Of a stretch of DNA of 64,000 bases, positions 1 through 6,800 are shown piece after piece (positions within the stretch are counted from its first letter, which is position 1; each line of letters begins with the position of its first letter). The notes beneath the pieces are model-generated. The model was given only the letters and a program-made list of their open reading frames with translations, did not search any database and was not told the origin of the DNA. Source of the stretch: DASRHT01 sp035293765 (GTDB taxonomy: Bacteria; Chloroflexota; Ktedonobacteria; Ktedonobacterales; Ktedonobacteraceae); contig DATGMF010000056.1 in NCBI GenBank assembly GCA_035293765.1, positions 62,001 to 126,000 on the forward strand, read 5' to 3'. Both the position numbers and the translations under genes were made by a program.

Positions 1-2
1 GT

Positions 3-365
3 ACGCTGGAAATTGCCAGAGTGGCTAATCTAGTAGTACAGCCCAGCGGCCCATCAAGTGATGACTTACGGCCTGCCATAAAAGAATTTCACGCGCTTGT
101 TAAGGCTGGCATCCCGAAGAAGAAGCTTGTCTTTGCCATGAGCCGCATGGGGACACCTGTAGAGGAAGCCACAGCGCGGGAATATATCGAGGATGCAGGG
201 TATGAAGTGCTGGAAGGATGCTTATATGAACGGCCAGCATACAGGCAGGCGCATAATAGCGGCAGAGCCGTGACAGAAACATATTACAAGAACCTTAACG
301 ACCAGGCCGATGCTTTGATACAGGCTTTAATTGACAGGGTGGGGGAAGATGGCGGATTTATCTAA
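3..365 (+). CDS. ParA-family partition ATPase, C-terminal part (cut by window edge)
   Basis: The reading frame is open from the left edge, and the segment before the internal GTG at 21 reads TLEIAR in the same frame, so the gene starts outside the window. The visible 120 residues match the last third of ParA/MinD-type ATPases: a beta strand ANLVVQPSGPSSDDLRPAI, then the region where ParA contacts nucleotide across the dimer, then the C-terminal helix. Walker A would lie upstream. ParA proteins move plasmid or chromosome copies along the nucleoid with a DNA-binding partner. The next gene overlaps the end by 17 bases and is the likely partner. This is separate from the chromosomal parA at 30358-31128. 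Confidence 0.88.
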   Translation, partial: TLEIARVANLVVQPSGPSSDDLRPAIKEFHALVKAGIPKKKLVFAMSRMGTPVEEATAREYIEDAGYEVLEGCLYERPAYRQAHNSGRAVTETYYKNLNDQADALIQALIDRVGEDGGFI

Positions 366-654
366 GCTCAAGAAACGCAATAGCCTCGGTGCCCCTCCTT
401 CTTTTGAAGAGGCAAGTCTGAACCTCGCAGCCCCCGAAATTGCCCCCATATTGCCACAACCGCAGCAGGCTGATAGCGAGATACAAAGGATTGATGGCCG
501 TAGCCTCCGAAAGACTGATCGTAATGTGCAGTTTGCAACTAAGGTCAGACAGGTATTCGATGAAAGATTTCGCTCTATAGCTGCGCGTGATAATCTTGTT
601 TTTGGTGATTTGTTGGAAAAGATGCTTGATGCATATGAAGCGAATAGAAGATAG
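349..654 (+). CDS. Small DNA-binding partner of ParA (ribbon-helix-helix-like)
   Basis: 101 residues starting at the ATG at 349, inside the end of the parA gene, which implies translational coupling. The first half is polar and probably disordered (residues 1-50). The second half, beginning near SLRKTDRNVQFATKVRQVF, has one short strand followed by two helices, the layout of ribbon-helix-helix partition adaptors such as ParG. In such adaptors the strand binds the centromere and the flexible tail stimulates ParA. Family assignment rests on size, layout and gene order, not on a diagnostic motif. The longer frame from 331 has no better ribosome site. Confidence 0.7.
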   Translation: MADLSKLKKRNSLGAPPSFEEASLNLAAPEIAPILPQPQQADSEIQRIDGRSLRKTDRNVQFATKVRQVFDERFRSIAARDNLVFGDLLEKMLDAYEANRR

Positions 655-734
655 ATAGCAGTTAGCTAGATATTAGCTATATTCTAACTATCTTTTATAT
701 ATCCGTAAAAACTCCGTAGCTTACTTGGAGATGG

Positions 735-926
735 CACGGATAAACTCCGAAGAGTTCCCTGTTACAAAACCCAAAAACTGATCGTTGTATAGAATGGACG
801 GAGGTTTATCGAAGAAGTTCCGCAGTTTGCTCGGATATTACACGGAGAAACTACGAAAAATCTCCTGTTACAAAACGTCAAAGCTCATCGTTGTATAGAA
901 TATACGGAGCTTTTACGATGAAAGAC
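735..926. repeat. Two 86-bp imperfect direct repeats, 106-bp period (candidate centromere or iteron)
   Basis: Copies at 735-820 and 841-926 align along their whole length. They share CTGTTACAAAAC (759-770 and 865-876) and ATCGTTGTATAGAAT (781-795 and 887-901), plus repeated ACGGA/CCGAAG words. The array fills the gap between the ParA cassette and the ParM-like gene. Repeats placed before a parM gene are typical of parC centromeres that also act as operators for the cassette. They could equally be replication iterons. Confidence 0.7.
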
Positions 927-972
927 CGTAACTTTTACAGACTATCTACGATTGCAAGGAAGGAGCAAAGTA

Positions 973-2121
973 TTGAATTTCTATCAGCCTCAGCCATCAC
1001 CGCAACTTCCCCACCGCGTCTATTATGGCGGTTTTGACCCCGGTTCAGGTTTCTCTGAGTTATGGGTTGTTCCGGCAGACAACCCTCATCAGGTGAAGCA
1101 TATGGTTATTCCGTCGTGGGTTGCATCGGGGACGCTGAATGATATCGCGAGGCGCTCACGCACCATTGGCGCAGACCCTATGGAGGAACTGGAACAAGAC
1201 GAATTCGTTGTGCAGCTAGACGGCACGGAATGCTATGTGGGACGCCTTGCCCAGACGAGCGGGAGCAACAGCACGAATGCGTTTAATGATCCACGCCGCT
1301 ACACCAATGAACATGCAACAATGCTGTTACTGGCGCTGGCTGGGTTGCTAATTCCCGAAGATACGTTTTGCCTGAAATATGTTACCGCCTTACCTGTTTC
1401 GCTCTATGAAGACCAGCGTAGAACGCAGGTGCAGGATACTTTTACACGCAGTTTCCGTTATGTGTGGAACGGCCAGCCAAAGCATGCGGAATTAATCGTC
1501 GGCGCAGTCGTGCCAGAGGGTACTGGCGCGTTGGTGCTCTATGGTGATACCACCTCTAGGACGCTGGTGGTCGATTATGGCTATCGCACGACCGATGTGC
1601 TGTGCGCCGTGGGTCAGAAAATAGAATTTGCCCGCTCAGGCGGCATCCAGATCGGCGTCGGCCAGATGATAGACGCTTTTAATGACGAGTTTTTCAAATT
1701 TTCTGGCCGCCGTCTTCGGGAAGACGAAGCGGAGCCGATCTTGCGCGCCTATGTGCAAGATGAACCTCTGCCGATGGTCAAGAGCAATCGCAGGGTGGTC
1801 AACGAGAGCCTGATCCGTGCGTCGCTTCATAAAACATACACAGCGATAGGATTGCAGGCAAACACGAGAATTGCGGGCATTGTCAACGAGGACGATAGCC
1901 AGATGGCGGCAGACTATGATCTCGTTATCCCTATCGGAGGAGGTGCGCATCACTTCAGGAAGATGCTGGAAATCATGATCCCCAATGTGGAATATGTGGG
2001 GGAACCCCAGAGCGCCAACCCAGAGGGGTACATGGAGATTGCCATCGGTCTGAGTGAATCGGTATGGGGAAAAGTTGTAGGTGACGTAGCGAAACGGACG
2101 GGAAGGGTGCTGAATGGCTAA
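973..2121 (+). CDS. ParM/Alp-type actin-like ATPase (plasmid segregation)
   Basis: 382 residues from a TTG at 973, chosen because AGGAAGGAG lies about eight bases upstream. Actin-fold signatures are visible. A phosphate-1 loop lies near the N terminus (YYGGFDPGSGFSELW). A phosphate-2 strand sits mid-protein (LVVDYGYRTTDVL), with GGIQIGVGQMIDAF after it. An adenosine-motif strand follows near residue 320 (DLVIPIGGGAHHF). ParM-like filaments push plasmid copies apart in the cytoplasm with an adaptor bound to the centromere. The next gene overlaps the end by eight bases and is the likely adaptor. The repeats at 735-926 lie directly upstream and may be both centromere and operator. Confidence 0.82.
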   Translation: MNFYQPQPSPQLPHRVYYGGFDPGSGFSELWVVPADNPHQVKHMVIPSWVASGTLNDIARRSRTIGADPMEELEQDEFVVQLDGTECYVGRLAQTSGSNSTNAFNDPRRYTNEHATMLLLALAGLLIPEDTFCLKYVTALPVSLYEDQRRTQVQDTFTRSFRYVWNGQPKHAELIVGAVVPEGTGALVLYGDTTSRTLVVDYGYRTTDVLCAVGQKIEFARSGGIQIGVGQMIDAFNDEFFKFSGRRLREDEAEPILRAYVQDEPLPMVKSNRRVVNESLIRASLHKTYTAIGLQANTRIAGIVNEDDSQMAADYDLVIPIGGGAHHFRKMLEIMIPNVEYVGEPQSANPEGYMEIAIGLSESVWGKVVGDVAKRTGRVLNG

Positions 2122-2509
2122 AACATCAGGCGGGGAATCCGTAGAACCGCAGAAATTGCGTATAGAAACCAGTTGGCCTGCCGGTTCCCGCGAGCTGGAC
2201 GACCTGGCGCGGGTTGCCAAGCGCATCAGCGGCAACCCGCAACGGCGCGGGGAGGCGAGTGCGTATCTCATTCGCCTATGGAGTGAGGTGTTGCATGGGG
2301 AGATCAGCCCGGCCACGTTCTGGGAGATGTTTGGAGTGACAGCCTTGCCTGCTGCACCGTCAGTAGCGCAGCAAAGCGCGTTACCGCCCGCACCTGCCAG
2401 GGAGGCATATACGCCACCTCCAGCTACGCAAGAAGTGTCACAGCGGGAAGAACGCCGCGCCAACCGAGAGAAGAACCGGGCGGCGCAAGCGGATCAATGG
2501 GCGAATTGA
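2114..2509 (+). CDS. Probable ParR-like adaptor of the actin-type partition cassette
   Basis: 131 residues, with the ATG inside the last codons of the ParM-like gene (overlap 2114-2121). Residues 20-75 look helical with a basic stretch (DDLARVAKRISGNPQRRGEA) and could bind DNA. Residues 76-110 are rich in alanine and proline, and the C terminus is very charged (REERRANREKNR). No motif names it. Position and size are those of ParR-type adaptors, which bind the centromere through the N-terminal domain and cap the ParM filament through a flexible C-terminal tail. Function is inferred from the neighbour. Confidence 0.6.
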   Translation: MAKTSGGESVEPQKLRIETSWPAGSRELDDLARVAKRISGNPQRRGEASAYLIRLWSEVLHGEISPATFWEMFGVTALPAAPSVAQQSALPPAPAREAYTPPPATQEVSQREERRANREKNRAAQADQWAN

Positions 2510-2527
2510 TTATTCTTGGATTGAACT

Positions 2528-2557
2528 GGAGGGTGGCCTCTCGCAAGGCTGCCCTCC
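2528..2557 (+). terminator. Hairpin terminator after the ParM cassette
   Basis: GGAGGG and GCC pair with GGC and CCCTCC around an eight-base loop, with one internal TG/TG mismatch, followed by a pyrimidine-rich TTCTATTT tail. It lies 19 bases after the stop of the adaptor gene. Confidence 0.6.
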
Positions 2558-2620
2558 TTCTATTTCCAAATTCCCATTTAGTGTCCGAGCAGGATCAGCG
2601 GCTTCTAGGGGTCATGAACT

Positions 2621-2681
2621 GAAAAAATAAGAAAGTCAGAAGTGAACGCCCCTAAGAAGGAGGAGCGTTCACAGTGCTGAC
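2621..2681 (-). terminator. Rho-independent terminator of the small peptide gene
   Basis: Read on the minus strand, GTGAACGC pairs perfectly with GCGTTCAC (2665-2672 with 2642-2649). The outer GTCAG/CTGAC arms extend the stem, and TTTCTTATTTTTTC follows. It begins five bases beyond the stop of the gene at 2686-2793, so that short transcript has its own end. Confidence 0.78.
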
Positions 2682-2685
2682 TTAA

Positions 2686-2793
2686 TTACCTATGACCAGC
2701 AAGGCAACTAGGCCCGCAGGGTCCTCCCCCGGCGACAGTGAATGCTTCAGCCGGGAGGCTATAAGCCAGTGCGGAAAGAGCAAGTTTCTTCAT
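2686..2793 (-). CDS. Small peptide gene, 35 residues, Gly/Cys-rich C terminus
   Basis: An ATG at 2793 opens a 35-codon frame with an excellent ribosome site, GGAGGG five bases upstream. It also has its own promoter-like sequence, a hairpin near the predicted transcript start and its own terminator. The peptide starts MKKLALSALAYSLPAEAF and ends with a glycine-rich segment holding the motif CGPSC before LAGHR. The N-terminal half is a hydrophobic or amphipathic leader. The C-terminal 15 residues are short and small-residue rich, with two cysteines. This is the build of a secreted signal, a bacteriocin-like peptide or a RiPP precursor, but no modifying enzyme or exporter is adjacent. I do not recognise a family. 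Confidence 0.6.
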   Translation of the reverse strand: MKKLALSALAYSLPAEAFTVAGGGPCGPSCLAGHR

Positions 2794-2846
2794 AAATTCC
2801 CTCCAAAAGTTGATTGAGTTCAGGCAGAAACGCACCTGAACTTGTA

Positions 2847-2875
2847 TTCGTACTCTAGCAAGGATAATTTTTCAA
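2847..2875 (-). promoter_or_regulatory. Promoter of the small peptide gene
   Basis: On the minus strand a TTGAAA (2870-2875) and a TACGAA (2847-2852) are separated by exactly 17 bases. The predicted start lies close to an eight-pair perfect hairpin (AGTTCAGG/CCTGAACT, 2817-2842), so the transcript would begin with a stem. Confidence 0.5.
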
Positions 2876-2990
2876 TAATTCTTGTGTTTATAAAAGTTAA
2901 CCCACCACGACGGGTTTAGTGACAGATATTTTGTGGTTTTCGGGGAATATTGGCAGTGTATAGGCCCAACAGCATGGTCGCTCCAATGAG

Positions 2991-3632
2991 TCAAAGAGCA
3001 TTGAGCCTGCCTACGGCCAGTTTGTGGTAGTTGGCATCCAGCTCAATGCCGATATAGTTACGGCCTAACGATTTTGCCGCATGGAGGCTAGTTCCTGAGC
3101 CAGCGAAGGGGTCGAGCACCAGGCCGCCCTTACGAGAGAAGGTTTCCACAAGAGGAAGCAATGCAGATAGAGGCTTCTCGGTTGGGTGCAGTTTGTTGCC
3201 GCTGTACACGAAGTCAATCACGTCACCGATGGGATAAGCAGGTTCCTGCGGAAAGCCCTTAGCCAGCACATAAGCACATTCATGCTGATAACGCAAGTGG
3301 CGAGTGGTAGATGTGTAACGCTTGGGGAAGACAAGGTGCCCGATGACGCGAAAGCCTGCGGATTTCCAGGCAGCCATGAAGCGGTCTATGTGAGGCCAGC
3401 CATAGAAGCTGATACAAATGGAATCCTTAGCCAACACCCTGAAGATTTCGGCAAAGGCGGGTTTCAGCCAGGCATCATTGGTATCGTTCTTGATGCTGCG
3501 GCCAGAGCGATCTTTGTAACCTACCAGATAAGGCGGGTCGGTAAGCGCCATACTGACGCTGTAAGCAGGTATCTTTGGCATCACCTCCAGGCAGTCGCCA
3601 TTGATAATAGTGTTTTTCTGAATGGTATTCAT
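2991..3632 (-). CDS. Orphan beta-class N6-adenine/N4-cytosine DNA methyltransferase
   Basis: 213 residues starting at the ATG at 3632, chosen for the AAGGGG six bases upstream. A longer frame runs to 3719 without a better site. The order of motifs defines the class: the catalytic DPPY comes first, near residue 30 (TDPPYLVGYKD), and the SAM-binding FAGSGT comes near residue 185 (LVLDPFAGSGTSLHAAKSLG). DPPY enzymes methylate an exocyclic amino group in DNA. No restriction endonuclease lies nearby, so it probably protects the element from host restriction or acts in regulation. It is in the same orientation as the methylase-helicase upstream, with a 194-base gap. A weak AACCC/GGGTT hairpin follows the gene. 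Confidence 0.87.
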   Translation of the reverse strand: MNTIQKNTIINGDCLEVMPKIPAYSVSMALTDPPYLVGYKDRSGRSIKNDTNDAWLKPAFAEIFRVLAKDSICISFYGWPHIDRFMAAWKSAGFRVIGHLVFPKRYTSTTRHLRYQHECAYVLAKGFPQEPAYPIGDVIDFVYSGNKLHPTEKPLSALLPLVETFSRKGGLVLDPFAGSGTSLHAAKSLGRNYIGIELDANYHKLAVGRLNAL

Positions 3633-3826
3633 GTCAATCCCCTTTCTGTTGTTAGTAATTTCCCGAAAGGACAGGGATTGCCGCGACTTCAACATGATCT
3701 CGCGGGGCACCATTTGCACAAAGCGGTAGCTGCGGAAAATGGGCGGAGAGCATTTGAAGTGTAGCGGTGATTTCTGTCAGGGAAGGCTACTGACAACGAA
3801 GAGGATTGATAAGTTACATGCTGACA

Positions 3827-6800
3827 TTATCTACGTGGAGAGATGGCTGCATGATAGGATGCGCCGGAACTGCCTTTATTATTGGTGGTGTGAAGGCCCG
3901 CATCTGGGCTTGCCTTCATCATCGATTCGGTCATCTGCTGCATCATCCGATCCATAGAGCTATTTATCTGCGAACTAGCGGTATCTTCATTATTGTTGCT
4001 GGCCTGTAGCTCGTTATCGTTGACGATGACCTGGATGTCGCCCTTGTCGAGGTCAAGCTGCTTGTTGACATCTTGCTGCTTCATAAGCAGCTCGCCTAAT
4101 CTAGCCTCATGCTCAAACGGTTTGCCTTGCTGCTCTTTATAGTCGGCTAGTTCCTTCTCACTATGTTCAATAAGCTCCTTTTCCTCCTCCGCCAGTTTGT
4201 CCAAATGGCTAAGGACATATTCCATAGATGACAATGTGCCAGAAGCATTTTCGGGGTTGAAATGGATCTGGTGCATTTTCTTACCGCGCAGATATAGACC
4301 CGGCTTGTCAAAAAAACGCTCTCCTTTTTGCGTCTCAAAATAGCTAGCCCTGGTCACTATCTCAAAGCCCTTGTAACTGCCAATAACCCTGACCGTTATA
4401 TCTTCCTTCCCAGCCATAACCACCTCTGTAAGCGCGTTGGCAGCGGTCTCGCGGGCCTTCTTCTTGCCGCTAAAGTGCTGCTCGCCTATGGTGATGATAA
4501 AGCCACCCTTCCCATGCTGGTTGCGCGTGCCGATGTCATCCAATAGAATGGCATGATAACTTCTCGATTTTTCAATACGCTCCGACAACCTACCCACTGC
4601 CTTCGAAATTTCATATTGCTGGTTGATATGCGCGGAGCGGAGCTGGTCGAGCTTCCTGACTTCCATATCAATCTTGACTTTCTCCATCACTAACGGATTG
4701 CCGCTCGCAATCGCCTTGATTTCTGCAAAACTGAGCGCACCGCCTTCAAGATCTTCGGCTTCGCGCACAGTTACATCGCCGGTCATGACCTGCTGGATAT
4801 AGCGAGCTTTCGTCTCCAATGTCTGCCACATATAGGCGTCGAAGCTGCCTTCCGTCACATAGCGGTAAATCTGAACCTCTTTATTTTCATTACCCTGGCG
4901 AAGTATGCGCCCGTCGCGCTGTTCAATGTCGCGTGGCCTCCACGGTGCATCCAGGTGATGCATGGCAATCAGCTTTTTCTGAACGTTTGTGCCCGCGCCC
5001 ATTTTCTCCGTAGAGCCAAGCAAGATGCGGATTCTGCCTGCATTCACCGCGTCAAAGAGCGTCTTTTTCTTGGCATCCGTGTCAGCATCATGGATATAAG
5101 CGATCTCCTTCTCAGGCACGCCTCGCGCTATAAGGTGGCGGCGTATTTCATCATAGGCGTTGAACTTATCGGGGTTCGGCGTGGACAGGTCGCAGAAAAC
5201 GAGCTGCGTGGATTTCTTTGCCGCTGTGTCGCGCCATATCCGGTGGATGTTATCGACGGCTCTATACAGCTTGGAATCCGATTTCGGCTCGCTATCTGAC
5301 CTGACTAGGCGCATATCGAGCGCGGCCTTCCTGCCATCACCCGTAATCTTGAGCATGTTGTCTGCACGCGGGTCAACGCTACCGCTCTTGATACGCTGGG
5401 CGCGTTTCACCAGGCTTTCAACATAGTCTTTGAGTTCAGGAGAAGCAGGGGATACAATGATTTTTTCTTTCCCGCCGTCCAGTTTGGGGCGGGGGAGATT
5501 GAGCATCTCTGCCGTTTGTATGTCGGCAAAGCTACGGAACATCGAGAGCAGTTCCGGCAGATTGACGAACTTAGCAAAACGCGTGTGCATCCGGTAGCCG
5601 CTGCCATCTGGTGCCAGCTCCAGCCCTGTAACGGCCTCCCCGAAGTTGGCCGCCCATGCGTCGAAGTGCGCCAATCCCGATTCTTCTAGCATTTGTGGAG
5701 CAAGGTAGCGCATAAGCGTGTACATTTCTGCCATCGTATTACTGATGGGCGTGCCAGTCGCAAATACCACGCCGCCGCCTTTCTCAGCGAGGTATTGTGT
5801 TTTCATGTACATGTCCATTGCGCGGTTACTCTCCGTGTTCGGCAATCCGGCGATACGGTTCATCTTGCTGGTATAGCCGAGATTCTTGAAAAGATCGGCT
5901 TCGTCCACAAAAATCCGGTCGATTCCAAGCATCTCCCAGGTCACGCCGTTGTCTTTCTTCTCGCGGCTTGCATGGTCTTTTATCCGGGCTTCGAGTCGCT
6001 TTTTCGCCTTCTCAAGCTGCTTGACGATAGAGCGATTATCGCCCTTTTCCTCCTTCGTTTCCCTAATCGCATCTTCCAGCTCGTCAATTTGCTTGTTCAG
6101 GAAGCGGTTGAACGTTTCATTGGAAACGGGAAGAGCCTCAAAAGACTTATGCGAGATAATTACCGCGTCATAGTTGCCCGTAGCGATTCGTGCCATCGCT
6201 TTTTCGCGGTTGCCTGCGGTGAAATGCTCTTTGCCAGCGGCAAAGATATTGGCTTGCGGATAAAGCTGGAGGAATGCTGCGGACCACTGTTCCACCAAAT
6301 GATTTGGCACGACGATCATAGGCTTATTTGCCAGGCCGAGGCGTTTTAGTTCCATACAGGAAGCCGTCATCTCGGCAGTCTTACCTGCGCCAACACAATG
6401 CCCCAACAGCGTATTTTTATTCTGTATCGTTCGCCATACTGCTGCCTTTTGATGCGGGTCGAGGTCATTGTTACGCAAGCCCACGCGGTTCATGCCGGGG
6501 AATGCGAGGTGCGATCCGTCATAGGTTCTCAGGCGGATATTATTGAATGTATCGTTATAAAGCCGGGTCAGCCGCTCAGCGCGTTGTGGGTCTTCCCATA
6601 TCCATTTGCTGAAACGGTCTTTGATTTTCTGCTGCATTTCGCGGGCGGCCAGCGTTTCGGCCTGATTAAAGGTGCGCGTGCCATCGGACGGGTTGTAATC
6701 GTATATCGTTGGCGTGCGCAGGTTAAGCGCGTCTTCTATGAGACTCGCGGCGGTCGTGCGCTTCGTGGCGTAAGTCGTCGTGTTGCTAACGGCGAGATTG

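Noticed and set aside
1636..2463. 275-residue open frame on the minus strand
   Set aside because: It lies antisense to the ParM-like gene and its partner, has an unnatural composition (rich in Arg, Ser, His) and no ribosome site. It is a shadow frame.
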